Part shown: in pieces, positions 28,901 to 42,860 of the stretch
Layout: each line of letters begins with the position of its first letter
Position numbering within the stretch: the first letter of the stretch is position 1
Assembly (NCBI RefSeq): GCF_047496725.1
Contig: NC_132986.1
Coordinates: 9,198,031 to 9,262,030, forward strand
From: Anoplolepis gracilipes
Taxonomy: Eukaryota; Arthropoda; Insecta; Hymenoptera; Formicidae
Reading direction: 5' to 3'
Length of the DNA: 64,000 bases
Notes under the pieces: generated by a model
Database searches by the model: none
Told to the model about the DNA's origin: nothing
What the model saw: the letters and a program-made list of their open reading frames with translations, nothing else
Position numbers and translations under genes: made by a program

Positions 28901-31119
28901 ATGTGTGTACTAAAAGCTCGATGCTTCCAGGCGGTTTCCCGATCAAAAGCAGCAACATGTTCTTACTAATTAGAGTAAACAGTATAGCTGTGGTTGCAAT
29001 TATGAACATACATAGTAAGCAATACTGCGACAAACTGTCTTGACGAAGCTTGTTATTCTCTCTTTGATAAAGATATCTCGTAACAACAATAGAATGAATT
29101 TTTTAATGCTCATCTGTGTCAATTTAATTTACTAATTTTATGCATTACACGCACTTAAATAAACTAATTAATAATAATATTGTTAATTTTAATATTATTT
29201 TCAAATTAAAATATATATTAATACGTTAAAAAAGTTACGTGTTTTTTTTCTGTTATTATTTATACAAACAATATTATTGTATTGTATAATACATCAATAT
29301 TAATTTGTGATTCATGCAACAGTTGCACACGAGTGTGACTATATTTCTCGCAAATGCAACAAGTCGCGGGTGTGAGACTCACGGGAAAACTCAATTGCTG
29401 GAGGCAATCTGTACTATGCTACTTTTCCCAATTGAGCTGCACGACAATAAGCCCGCGATATTCTCTCATAATTTTTACTTCTCCTCATGATAATATCCGT
29501 GATGTGAGAATGGAGAAATATATATGTGGCCAAATTAATCAATTGATACTTTTATAAGTCAAATATAAATTAGTGCACATGTTTCACGTTGAGAAATTTT
29601 TCCACAAATTTACAAATTTTGTGTTTATGTTTAAAGAACATTAATAGCCTATAAACATATTCAATTGATTTGAAAAAAAAAGTTTATTTACTCATATTCA
29701 ATATTTGAAAATAGCTAACCTGATATAAAACATTCTCTAATTGCAATAAATATTTCAAAGCTAATAGTGTACGTTACGTTATATGGAGGAAACGCAAATA
29801 ATAATCTTTAAAAGAAATTAAAACATAACATTTTAATTGAATGCTAATAAATAAATATTTTGAAATCACAAAGAGAATTCATATGATACAAATCAAACAA
29901 ATGCTTTGATATTTCATTAGTAAAATATTCTTCAAGTGATCAATAAAAGGAGAGAATCGGTTAAATTAATACAGTAAAAGTAATACATATAATTAAAGTA
30001 TATTACATTCAGACATTCTGAATATATTATACAATCAAAATATCTTGCGTAGCGAGGCTTTATAATCATTTTGAAAATTTTAACTTGTTTCTCGAGGATA
30101 GTATAAAGCGTTTGATAATGTTTCAAAAAGCTACACAAAGACGTTCAAATGGAATTTTAATAAACGGCACGTGACTGTGAAGGTAGAATCTGTCACGCAC
30201 GGAAAACAGAAAATCCCGGTAAAATTGCGCTTATACTCACGGTGCTTACCAGTTATTTCATTATATTTATATAAGCTTACTAGCATTCGTTTACTTTGCC
30301 GTGCTTTTATTATTACTTTTTTGCAACAATATACATGTTAAAAAATATATCTGGACAAAATATTTTATTATTATAAGTGCAATAATCAATTATCATCCAT
30401 ACGCTCAAATATTATTCATTTATATTGGATTAAAAAATTTTAACAAAATCTAGTTTGAATATTAAACACACGAAGAGAGATGCAATTTATAAAGTAAAAG
30501 AGCAGTGCCATTTTAATGAACTTATATGATCCTATATAGGCGAGCATTGAGAAATTCATGATACAAAGGATGCACTAAATTGTGATGAAATTGTCTCGTA
30601 TTTGATGTCAAGAGCACCGCGTGCTCGAAAGATTTCGACCCAGTCATCGCGTCTGATCAGTTACAGACTGTTACTACTGAACCGCGCGCTTATAAGTCTA
30701 TCGTTTCCAATTTATCTAACGAAAGTTGATAGATAGAGATATTTATCGTTGAAAATCATAAAATATATTGCGAAAAAATATAGTAGTATAATTTAATATA
30801 ATTTAATGACAAATGGCATTGATAAAAAAATATTGTAACTGTGTGTACATGCATTTCTAACGCTATTTTATTGGTAATTAATTTTTTAATATTTACAATT
30901 TCGGATTTTTTATAAACAAAAAAATCTCCTAAAAAGTTAGTTTTGCAATTAAAATATTTTTTATTTATATTATCCAGAGTGAAAAAAAAGATAAATTATA
31001 TAATACAAAATAATAATATATAATTATAATATGTAAAATTGTATACATATAATAAATAAATAAATGATTAAAATTATCTAAAGAACCAAATCGAATGTTG
31101 CTTCGTAAAGCTATGTGAT
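25957..31119. other. Non-coding AT-rich stretch, no gene supported
   Basis: Short open frames only. Slightly GC-richer islands at about 26,400-26,620, 27,120-27,270 and 30,580-30,690. No RNA gene pattern was recognised. Confidence 0.65.
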
Positions 31120-31500
31120 CTTTTAAATCTCGCGTGGATACGGAACATCGGAAGTGCTTTCGCGCGGATCACGAGCAGAGGCGCCTAGGCTGAGCGAATG
31201 CCGAATCCGGACTCCCAGGTCCGACGATCGATGCCCGGGGCGCGTTGCTATATATAGCCACCCCTGCTCTCTCTCTCTCCCTGTCTTACGGTTTCTCCAC
31301 CGCCTAGGCTGCATCATCGAGCCCACCGCCCGTCGTCGCCGGCAGCCACCTCGCTTATACGTTCCCTTTACCCTCGTCCTTACCCCTCAGTTTGGTCGAC
31401 CGACCTTTCCTGTGTCACAGGTTCCCGTGGGTGTCCATACACCTGGCGCACCTCGCAAAACATTATTCTCGCGTGAACAAAGATCCATTTCTACGTAATA
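31120..31500. promoter_or_regulatory. GC-rich promoter-like island with palindromic TATA box
   Basis: The most GC- and CpG-rich sequence of the left 41 kb. A self-complementary GCTATATATAGC is at about 31246-31257, followed on the plus strand by a CT tract and a GC-rich leader-like stretch; CGCCTAGGCT occurs on both sides (about 31190, 31302). The TATA palindrome makes direction ambiguous. Open frames here (for example 31154-31498) look like by-products of GC content. Probably a promoter or first exon of an unannotated transcript. Confidence 0.4.
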
Positions 31501-34500
31501 TTATCGCGACGACCGTTTGTGCGTCATCGCATAAGCTATGGTTGAAATCCCTAGGATTACGGTTAATTAGGATTGAGGATATCATTTATGTGTGTATATA
31601 AATGTACAAAGAATTTAAACTATTTAAAATATTTTAAAAGAGAGAAAATAGGGTATTTAAAGTTAGCGAGGAAATAGAAGAATTTTACAGATTCAAGAGA
31701 AATTTTATACAAGAAAAAATTGATATAATTTTTAATTAATTTCTATAAATATATTACGGTCTCCTTATAGCTTAAAATCTTTGCTGATTGTTTTTTAACA
31801 TGATTATTAATTGTTTTAAACTTTTATGTAACGTAAAAGTAATTCGGTCATAACAACTTCTGCTGATAGGAAAATCGACCCAAGGGAAGTAACGGGTTAA
31901 TCCTCTGATGCCAGAGGGAAAAAGCAGAGGTCTAGATATTCTGGCGTAGAAAGAGCGTGAAATACAATGGCGTAACTTTATTTTCTTATAATTTTGGAAC
32001 GTTTTATTCCAAGAGAGACAGCGAGAGAAAGAATACACAAATTATATATGTATAAGAAGAAAAAAAATTAATATATAAAATAAAATAACCGAGCTTTGAA
32101 ATTACAATTATTTTATATTTTATATTATTTTATAATTATCGCATTAATATTGATCGATGTAACTGCTAATTATTTATGACAAGTTTCGATGCAATCACAT
32201 TACACGAAAAGCGAAAGAGACAAAATATTTCTATGCCCCTCTCCAGCCTCAATTTATTAAAAAAAAATAAACTACTCTACTAATATATTTACTTTATATT
32301 ATGCATCACACAATTACTTTGCATTTATTTTTCGGATTCAGGACTACATTTTCAAATGAATATACATTCCGTTCTTTCTGCTGTTGCATCTTAAATCTGA
32401 CTTTATCCTATCCTGGTCTCTCATTTGCATTTTCACTCTCGACCAGACACAGCCTGTATAAACTGCTCGCAAAGTCATAAATCCGTACAAATTGCTATTG
32501 ATGGTTGTTTTGACTTTGTTCCATGGCGAAATTCGGCAAAAACTCTAACAAATCCGCCGGCGGCAACGTATAGAACAAACGTCGATGCCGATATACTCGT
32601 ATCCGAGCCTATCGTTGCCTCGGGACAATATTTTTGTTTCCCAGATATTTTATTTGCGCTATTTCATTAAACATGTATCGAGGGATCGCGATTTCTACAG
32701 AGGAAACTCTCTCGCTCTCTCGCAATTTCGTTCTCGCGCATTCCCCACGGCGACAAGCACGAAATGAAAGCTTCGATGTCGCACTTTTGACACGAATTTC
32801 GTTTCCAATTTTTATCAAAGCCGTGGCTAGTGACGCGTCACGAATGTAGACGCAGTTTTGAGTTCATGTTTGTATATTGTGCCGCAAACGGTCGAACCAA
32901 AATCAATTTTTCTTCAACAAAGATCTTAGAATAGCAAAATTCTTTGAAATATAATCGAATATATATGAATTTTTATTTCACGGAGCGAGATAAAAAAATC
33001 TTATCCCTAATAAATTCATAAATATACTTTGAGAAAATATTTTAACGAGAAAAGATTGTTGAAAAATATTTAATATTAAATATTTAAACGATTTCGAGAA
33101 GATGTATCGCTCCATTAATTTTGACTGACATGAGAAAAATTCTGATACGTTTTACTTTACTAGAGTCAAGCGTACAAGAAAGTACTGATAACAGCGACGA
33201 ATATTTGAAAGCGATGCTTTTTCATTCATAACGGCCGGAATATATCATGGTAACCTGAACAGACATTGCTTCGTGATACAGCGTGGATCTATTGGCCACC
33301 TAGCGCATGCGTTTTACATACAAGAGAGCAACAGCGTGAGACCGGGTCAGATGCAACAGGGGCGAGTTGCAAATATGTATATACTCGAAGGTGTTAAGAT
33401 AAAAATACCTATCTTATTTTCTTTGTCAAAACATATTATTCAAAATATTATGCATCGACGACAACTCAATTATTCATTATTATTCGTTAAACGCATATAT
33501 AAATAATATAAATAAATTTGTGTTCAAATAGTGTGTTATTCATAAGCAATGAAACGATAGTGTATATGCAATACTGTTGTGCGCGATTCAATGTCAATTT
33601 CCAAGATCATTAGACTCGTCTCCGTTGTATTGTGGTTTTCGAGATGCTTCCGAGATAAATTCAGAATGTTACTCGAGCGACTGAAACACCAATTAGTATT
33701 CTAGCGACGTAGAATCCTCTGAGTAAATCCATTATGATTGCCTGGAAACCCGATTTAGGATTAAACCCTTTAGGGCAAGTTCCTTCCTCTCGCGCGACAC
33801 ACTTGTAAGTGTCATGTGTCAATATCAAACGAGACAAACGTAGTACATCATACGTCTCCAAAATTTCCCTTTATACCTAAGCTTTAACGAGAAGCAAAAA
33901 ATAATTCTTAATTATCTCCGTGGAACTTTTTCAAACGTAATTAAGTCTTATCAGTCTATCCACTATAAAACTTTGGAGAATCGATAATTGCGCTCTCTTT
34001 CTAGCACAAGATATAGAAAATAGATAATATCTAATTACGAGGATTATCATTTAAGTTTATCATGTTTGACAACAATTACCTCAGAGAATTTTTCATTTTA
34101 AAAACGCTCTACATTTAGTCATGTTTAATTATTATTATATATATAGATATTAATTAATATTAAATTAATATAAACAAATTGAAGAGATGAACACTTAACG
34201 TTATACATGATTAATTAATGTGTGTAATACATTTAAAATTTTCCTTACTATACATATAACATAAAATAGCCGAAATATGGAATATCGATTAAGTGCTTAT
34301 ACATTTTTAAAGATTTTATTAATGGAATTAGTGAAATATCCTACATACAAGTAAATATTAAATAAATCTAGTTTTGTCTACATGCAATTAAATACAGCAC
34401 CTCGTGCTTGTCATGTCATCCAAGCATCAATGTCCATCGATATAAAGGATGATTCGATCGATAAATTGGCGGCAGCAGTGAACAGAGAATGTAATACCTA

Positions 34501-35803
34501 TTTCGAACCACAGCCGCTCGTAAATCCAGTTGCCTACATTCGCTAATTTCACTCCCACGTAAAGCGTAGTTCCCTACATCAAAGGATTGATCGCGATGTA
34601 CGTTGGGCCTATAACTATGTACGCGTCAATGTACGGCATTCCTGCCTTTATGAAGTTCCTTGCTACCGCCTTGTTAAGCAAACATAGAGAAGTGTCAAAG
34701 TACGGTATTCTTTACCTTCTCCCTCTTTCAATAATGCAAAGTTAAGTACGATAAAATGATTACGTAATTGCCTATAATTGTAGACAGGCAAATGGATAAA
34801 CTTGTGAGAAATTAGTTCATCGATTTCATTTCAGCTTGAACTTATTTAGAGAATTAGAGAGTAAAGTTTTCTAGAAAAACAATTACAAGTATCTTCAAAT
34901 ATAATTATTCAAGGTCTTCAAATATAATTATTAATTTGCGTGCGGAAATAATCATCAATAGATATTAATAATGAAATAATTCGTTTAGCATACAATTTTC
35001 ACTAATTGAGACATCAATTTATTATTGAAATATTTTAGTCTTCACGATTTCAAAAAATTACCATTATTTTTATACAACAAGTATATGAAACTAACACATA
35101 CACATATTATATGTATATGTATATATTAGATTTAATCGCAAAATTCTGTCTAAAATTATTATAAAATCTAAAACTTTTTAATTGACATTCTATCTCTCTC
35201 GATTATATCAAAATTCTGAAAATAGGATACTAACTTTATAGAGGTTTAGCCGATGGGTAATGATGCATCGCTGTCATCCTTGTACGCGCGTAAGCGTATT
35301 CAGACACTATATGTTCTATCTAAAATGACTAGAAAGACCGGGAAAATGGGGAAAAGCGGAATGTGGTATGGTCAGCCACTGGTGAAACCACAGTGGCGCA
35401 TACATACATATACATATTTGTACGTATATACGCCACGTATATCGTGTTCACAAACATGGACGCAAATCAAGGAAAGATATTAAAAAATCGCGAAACACGC
35501 CATCGGAATGCATTTTAATTTGTATCGCTTAACAAAAATGCGTGTATCGACTGAATCGTTTTGATTGAGAATGCGAATCATAAAATCAATACAAATATGC
35601 ATAGTATGCATTATATTATCTGCGTCGAACCATATTTTCATGTGTTCTGTGACGAGACAATTTTTACCGCTTAATAGAAATTGAATATCTGATTTTTATT
35701 CATCCGCGATATAAAAACAATGTTATTAAAATATTATAATATAGCGATTTATATCACTAAATGCACGATTGTATATAAAGCATCATCATTATCATACATT
35801 ATT

Positions 35804-35891
35804 TATATATATTGAATTTATTTAGTTACATGTTAAACATTAAAAATGTACATTATTAATGTTTAACGTGTAATTAAATAATTTATATATA
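35804..35891. repeat. AT-rich inverted repeat
   Basis: Arms 35804-35843 and 35855-35891 match in inverted orientation (cores TTACATGTTAAACATTAA and TTAATGTTTAACGTGTAA) with a short loop. AT-rich, so foldback is easier by chance, but the 18-bp core with two mismatches is not simple sequence. Confidence 0.6.
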
Positions 35892-36162
35892 TGTATATTG
35901 TCACAGTTACTAAGATATAATAAACGCATTTTATTTATATATCAGTCTAGTAACAATATCTTCAACGATACCTGTAAATAAATATTGTAAATATATATAA
36001 TATTTCTAATTACGATATATTACATACATCTACGACATAACACTTTCAAATGGGAAGGTAACATAATCAGATACTTTAGTACAGTAAAAACAGAAAAGCG
36101 GTTTAGACTTAGTACTAAAAGCGAGTTAATGTTATATGTAGTTGAAACTTTAGACGTCGACG

Positions 36163-36385
36163 AAAAGTCTAATTCTAACTTTTATTATAAGTTAGAAATT
36201 ATAATAATCATAATAATTATAATTTATAACTATGAAATCACATTTATTTAAATCATAGATATTAAAATTATAGAAATTATGAATATAATTAAAAATTAAA
36301 TTATAAATGGGCATATTATTATATATGACTATTAATAATTTAATTTTATATCTATGTTAAAAGTCTAATTCTAACTTTTATTATA
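36163..36385 (+). repeat. 27-bp exact direct repeat
   Basis: AAAAGTCTAATTCTAACTTT followed by TATTATA occurs at 36163-36189 and again at 36359-36385, 196 bp apart. The first copy extends into a 9-bp foldback (TTCTAACTT...AAGTTAGAA). The AT-rich interior has no gene. Possibly the edges of a small decayed insertion. Confidence 0.6.
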
Positions 36386-37161
36386 TTCAATTTATGCATT
36401 TATAACGTAAGCACGATGAGAAAGTCACAATAAGAAGCTATTCATTAAATACAATGACAATACAAATCGATATTTATATTTTAAGATATTTGTATCGTAC
36501 ATAAAATATAACATTCTCTCTTAGAAGGAATCTCTTAACTCTCATCGAGGCCACGAGAATAATCTATTCCGGTCATATCTATGACGTATCCTACAAATTG
36601 TCGCTATCGCGTGATTTAAGGTTCGCCTTGCGCGCGTCCAGATACGATCATCCGGTGGACACCGCATCGACGATGAAATCATGATCTGATGTAAAGATCT
36701 GCGTGCGGTGGCACGCTTTTAGAGTTACCGCTGGTGATCAAGAGAAATTATATACGCGCACATCGAAAGCTCCAGATCGCGTAGGAAGTGAAGATTAAAA
36801 TCAGGAAAATTAGAGACTCTAAGTTTTAGTGCCATTCTTAAGGAAACTTAGAAATGTTTTAGAAACACGAACGAGTAAAGAGTTTCCTGATTGATGAATT
36901 TGTAAGAGCAAGAAATTAACTATTGAATTTTTTAATCAATTTTAAATGAGTTTTGATACTTTTATAACTTTCACTTAAAATCTTTTATATTTTCTAAATT
37001 AATATTTCCAGGGAAATATTAATTTTGGATTTTTTACTCTGTAAAATTATTTTGTACAAAATGCAAGTCAAATAAAAAAAAATTAATAAATTAATAAGCA
37101 GTAGCCTCAGAATAATATTCCATACACAACAGTATAATATTGTACAAAGTATATAGTAATA

Positions 37162-37198
<37 letters not shown>

Positions 37199-39149
37199 CC
37201 TCACAAATAATTTATACACATAAATAGCTCAACAATCTGAAATGATAGTTTGAATTTAATTTGCTTCACACATTTTTACATCTCTCAAATATTTTTTCTC
37301 CAAAAACTCAAATATCTAGTTATGTGCAAAATAATTCACCAAAAATACTAAAAAAATAAGAGAAATATTTTACATTAGGATTAATCCCCAAGTAGCGCAT
37401 GTGTGTTTTTTTAGTAAAATAAAATCAAATCATTGAGAGTGTCAATTTGCAAAGAAACAAGAGTTTTTAATAAAAATTATAATTATTATTATTAATTTTA
37501 CTTTTAAAAAATTCAATGTCTATTTTCTAGTATAATATACTTACTACAAGTCGAGATGATAACACATCTCGTTAAGATAGCGATTATAACTTTTGCATGC
37601 ACGTGCACATCGGATCCACTGGATATAATTACGTGTTCGTTCTAAAACTTTCACAAACTACGGAAAAATAAACACGAAATTCATTGACTTTACGATAATG
37701 ACGACATTATACGTACACGCATACTTTATCGCCGGAACCTAATTTTATAAAAAAAAATATTTATAGAGACGAATTTATGCCATATTTACAAAAATATTCA
37801 AATATATTTTAAGATGTTTTGTTATATATTTCCTTATTAATCGTCTCTAATACAAGTAGAAGTAGTGCTCCATTTATTAGATCATATTTTATTCGAGATA
37901 TTTGTTACTTAAAGAAATAAGGAAGATACATATAATAATTTTGTTAGATAATATAATATTCGAAATATATATATTTGTTTATAAATATACATTCCGTATA
38001 TTTGAAATAAAATATTAATTTTTATGAAATAATGAATTAATCTTTATATATATGAGTAATAATTATGAGCTAAACAATAATGTCCAATTATTTTATTATA
38101 TATATATATATATAAAACAATAATTTGCACGTTTTAGATATGTCCTATATATTTGCATAAATTTTAAAATATATTTCAAATTCATGAACCGCCAAACTTT
38201 TATCGTAAATATCATGTGTCAATACTATTTACTCATATTTCAATATGACAGATCGAACAAAGAGAGTAGTAATAACATATCTGCATTGAAAACCAACAGT
38301 CTGATTCTCTCGATGCGTGAGTGACTCGACATGAAACCATGTAACGAAAGGACATAATCACGGATAATCGCCAGATGTCGGAAGACCTATTTTTTTTAAA
38401 TAGCAGTCGATACAACGGCAAATCGAGCTTGCATATGTCACATCAAAAACATATTTTCTCTTAACATTTTTTTCTTTTCATTTTAATTGTTTTTTAAAGA
38501 AATAAGAAAAAGATAAAGACAAAGATAATTAGCAAAAATTAGAAAGATTTATTATATGTAAATTTTAATAATTAATGTAACATAACAATTGCTACATGTG
38601 GATAACAAGCAAAATTTTCTGGATTAAAATAATTTGGATTACCACGAGTAAAGAGATATGCCGTAAAGAATGATCAACCTTTGAATATCCAATTTATAGG
38701 ATATGTTTACCTTCAAAATAACAAATCTTTAATAACAATATTTGTAAACAAGTTAATGACGTGTTTAGCAATTTAAAACGCATTCATTCTATTACTGTAA
38801 TAAGTTACAATCAACACGTGTTTTTCATCACTCTTTTTCACCGATATTATCGCTCGATATTTAAATTTTCAATATTTTATAGTCGATACTGATTACGATT
38901 TTAGAAATATTCATATCACAATGCTTTTGATGTTTTTAATATCTATTGCAATTTTATTATATTCTGTGCTACACTTTTTAAATATAAAAATCGGATATTG
39001 TCATGAAAAAAAATATTAGATGAAATTTTTTATGTATCATATAGTCAAATATATAATACCTAAATAATCAATTATATAAACATCTAGAAATTAAATTTTT
39101 AATAAAAAATTCAATAGAAAAATAATAAAAAATTAATTAAAAAATTTTT

Positions 39150-39267
39150 AATTTATATAAGAATTTATATAAGAATTTATATAAGAATAATTTATATAAG
39201 AATTAATTTATATAAGTACAGTACTTTATATATATATTATACAGTAATTTATATAAGAATTTATTTA
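39150..39267 (+). repeat. Minisatellite, ~12-nt unit (GAATTTATATAA)
   Basis: Several imperfect tandem copies of an AATTTATATAAG unit, interrupted by a TA-rich stretch. Replication slippage product; no function inferred. Confidence 0.7.
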
Positions 39268-40561
39268 AAATTCTAAAACAAAATTTCAAGAAAAAGAGAG
39301 ATAGAGAAAAATTTGTTGTATGATTTATGTAAAATTAAAAATTAATCCTACATATTTTATACTCTAACAAAATCCTTACTAATTATTTGATTAAATTATT
39401 TTAATTAATATGTTATTTGCACATTTTCATATGTATTAACATAGCTGCATTAACGTAATATTTACCGTTACTGTAACTGTAAATTTTACAACTGTCTCCG
39501 TAAACTGTCTTTCATAACATTAAAAATTTCTGATAACTAAATAGAAGTACCTTTTAGCTAATAATTCATTTGTAAACGAACAGAATATGTGCTGAGAAAG
39601 TAAGAAATTATTTTAACGGATTCTAAATGTCGAGTTAAACCAATAATGAAAAATGGCAAAATGAATTCGTCGTGAACAATAGGTAAAATCGTCAATCACG
39701 AGAAATATAATGTTGAGAATTATTTGGACGCGAACAATAGCTGATTAAGCAAATGTTGATTATAGTTCACCATATAATTAAGCAAACGTCTAGCTCACAT
39801 TTCTGTAATGAGATCGTTCATGCGTTTATTATATTACAAAAATAAATTTGAATATGCCAAATTATGTACATATTTATTGTAGAATAATTTAAAATAAGAT
39901 ATTTCCTAAAAAATATCTATAAAGAAAACGTGATGTACACAAACTAAAACAAAAATTGTATTCAAAATTTTAGAGCAAAAAAGCAAAAGCAAATAAAATC
40001 TGAAAAGATGAGTCAAGATAAAAATAATATAAATGTGCTGTCTAAAAATGATTATCTTATAAAATTTATGTTATTATGTCATATATAATAATTTATATTA
40101 TTATTTATAACGTTACGTACACACACACACACACACACACAATTATGTTATTATATATATTACATATATATTATATACAATTTATATCGTTATTTATAAC
40201 ATAAATAATAGCATAAATAATAAATAAGAAAATTCTGTGATATTTAAAATGATGTAGCAAAGAAATAAAAAAGTATATTTTTAGCAATTTATTCCTTTAT
40301 GTATGTTAAGAAATGCCGAGAAATTAGCAATTTAGATTGTAATAATTAACAATTGTGATAATTACATTCCACAAGAAATACTAACACTATATGAATTATA
40401 AATAAGTTACTATAAATAATATGTATTATTTTCCTACGTAATATTAAAAAAAATATATATTTGCGACTTATTTCTTTGTTTTATTTTTATGCATTCAATT
40501 CCTAGTTATGTAAACGTAAAAAGTTAATAGTTATTAGTCAAAATAATTTAATATAAATTTG

Positions 40562-40610
<49 letters not shown>

Positions 40611-41289
40611 TCATTTAAAAAATATCTTTTTTGTAATGAATACTGATTTGCAAAATATCGAATTAAGCTTTTCTTTTACTTCCCCGATGTAATAGTTTAT
40701 AAGTTACGAGATTTCACTTGTGTTTCGACGAAAGTTTCCCCTCTCAAATGAAACCTCGAAATCTACTGTCATTAAAAGTTTATGAGTTGTACGCACAATA
40801 AAAGCTATTAGTTTTCTCCCCTTCATAGGCAACATTGTACGATCGAAAGAATTTAGCTTTCATCTCCGTAATTATTAACAAATTTCCTGAGAAAGAAGAG
40901 TAATTGATAGGATACGATCAAAACGAAAAAAATTGAACTTCTCTGACGAGAAATATTTCACAGAATATATTTGATTCATGTCTTTTATTCCATATAAATT
41001 TTAAATAATAAAATTTAAATAAAAAAAAAAGCAAATAAAAAAATTAAAAAAAATTTTTTCATGAAGTATATAATTATATAATTGTATGATAATATACGGA
41101 TGATCTAGAAAGATGATGAATCATTGATAATCTTGAAAGCAGAAAGGTGGATTCGATTGAAAAGCTGAGAACTGCTTAAATTACGTACAACGTACAGTAA
41201 TTACGAATTATACACAATTATACATTTATAACATGTATATACAAATTATATATTTAATTAAAATATTATTACGAAACGCGTAATAATAT

Positions 41290-41880
41290 ATTTGATATAT
41301 CGAATCGTGCAAAAGATCATATTCATTTACCTTCCACTGTCCGCTCAATCGTCAACCCCGCCGACGCCGTGAGGATGTAGAGCAAAGGTACATCCGTCAG
41401 CTGGTCGTCATACTAATCGCTCGTCGATGATCGCCCTCAGCACTATAATCAACACTATTGCATGCTCACTGAATCGACCGCGTCGCGACATGTCGTCGTC
41501 GGCGATCGGCACTTTCCCGGCACATAGACCGGCGAGAATCAAGCACGCGCGACGAGAACGGGGAAAACGAAACGAGCGGGGCTCTAAAGCGCATGCAAAT
41601 AATCACGAACACGTCGCGGTCGTCGCATTTAAACTATAAAGAACGTCGCGGACGCGCGTGCCAGGAAAAAAAAAGATACCTACGATTATTCTACGCGGCT
41701 ACACGGCGTCGCGCCTTCAAGCGCGCTCCACGATCGCTACACTAACTGCGACTCCCGCTTGAATTCGAGTCAGCGCGCGTGCGCCGACCAATCAGCGGCC
41801 GGCGCGCCGCCGCGCCGTTCGCACAGACGCGTCATCGCGCCCGCGGAAAAAGTCACTGCGCAGACGCGCCGTTTCCCGCC
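41290..41880 (-). promoter_or_regulatory. CCAAT-box promoter-like block, copy 1 (CpG-rich)
   Basis: A GC-rich block containing CCAATCAG at 41788. On the minus strand this is ATTGG, followed ~40 bp later by an initiator-like GCAGTTAGTG (41741-41750) and, after ~60 bp more, a donor-like GTAG|GTATC (exon end about 41680). The order fits a minus-strand promoter with a short non-coding first exon. Diverged copies lie at 42133-42640 and, inverted, 42716-42860. No coding exon on the left could be linked to it. Confidence 0.45.
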
Positions 41881-42132
41881 TAATACATGCAATACGTGCA
41901 CTCTTTCTAAAAGCATGATTTACCGCGATTTTTTTTCCGTCGCCAGGAGACGCTACATCTTGAATTTGTTTTGATATTACAGAATGCACGCTTCATATAT
42001 TTATTTCTAATTCTTAAATGGGTTAAATGTTGTTGAAATTGTTGGAATATTATTCAGAGATCGTTTTACTCAAAGATAAAGCTTAAAGGGCATATTTTAT
42101 TGTTTTGCGAGTCGAGCGAAATAGAATATTGT

Positions 42133-42640
42133 TGCGACGATTCGATATATCAAATCTTCTGAAAGATCGCTTACTTACTTTGTACTGTCTGCTCAATCCG
42201 ACCATGAAAGGTAGAGATCCGTTAGCTGGTTGTCATACTACGCGCTCCTCGATGATCGCCCTTAGCACCGACATACTCATTGAATTGACTGTATCATCGC
42301 CATGTATCATCGTTGGTGATCGATAACTCTCCCGGTAAGAAACAAGCTCGCAAGACGGGAACGAAGAGCTGAAATAAAAATGAGGCACTAAAATACGTAC
42401 AAATAATGTAAATTGATAAAGATTGCGGATCCAAAGGTCAAGTAAACTAAAAATACCTGCAATAAATGTACGTGAGTACACATCCTGCGTCCAAGCTCCA
42501 CAATCACTATACACTAACTGCGACAACTTTGGCTTGAATTTCGAGTCGGTGCGCGCCTATTGGCCAATCAGCGACCACCACCGTGGTGGTGACCGAACTA
42601 ATCGCCGCTAAAGCGCGCCATTTTTCGTCGTGTAATGCAT
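42133..42640 (-). promoter_or_regulatory. CCAAT-box promoter-like block, copy 2 (CpG-decayed)
   Basis: Tandem copy of 41290-41800. Shared anchors include TCGATATATC, (C/T)GCTCAATC, GATGATCGCCCT(C/T)AGCAC, ACTAACTGCGAC and the CCAATCAGCG box at 42564. Many CG positions of copy 1 are TG/CA or AT here. The initiator-like GCAGTTAGTG and a GCAG|GTATT donor (exon end about 42457) are retained, so it may still work as an alternative minus-strand start. Confidence 0.45.
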
Positions 42641-42715
42641 ACTTTCTTTTGCCTAAAATCAGGATTAAATATATAATAACAAAAGAAATTAAAAATGTAA
42701 ATCTTTTGGCTACCG

Positions 42716-42860
42716 AAAAAATCTCAGCACGTCGCGCGGGAAACGTCGCGTCTGCGTAGTGACTTCCTGCGCACCGACCGCTGATTGGCCAATAAGCGCG
42801 CACCGACACCGATTTGAAATTTAAGCGGGAGTCGCGGTCATGGAGTGCTTTTGAAAATGC
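42716..42860 (+). promoter_or_regulatory. CCAAT-box promoter-like block, copy 3, inverted
   Basis: The reverse complement of this stretch matches the CCAAT end of copy 1, including GTTTCCCGC, GCAGACGCG, AAGTCACT(A/G)CGCAGA, ATTGGCCAAT (42784-42793) and GACTCCCGCTT. It faces away from copy 2, so the pair forms a divergent arrangement with ~220 bp between the CCAAT boxes. Confidence 0.45.

Larger units (their letters stand above)
31501..41289. other. Non-coding AT-rich stretch, no gene supported
   Basis: Islands of higher complexity at about 31,840-31,960, 32,480-32,850, 33,240-33,370, 34,400-34,720 and 36,530-36,790 could be conserved regulatory elements. The rest is AT-rich with the repeats listed separately. 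No coding exon with convincing splice sites was found. Confidence 0.65.

Noticed and set aside
31154..31498. 114-codon plus-strand frame in the GC-rich island
   Set aside because: Overlapping frames exist on both strands, as expected from high GC and few stops; no domain recognised. Treated as a promoter-like island.
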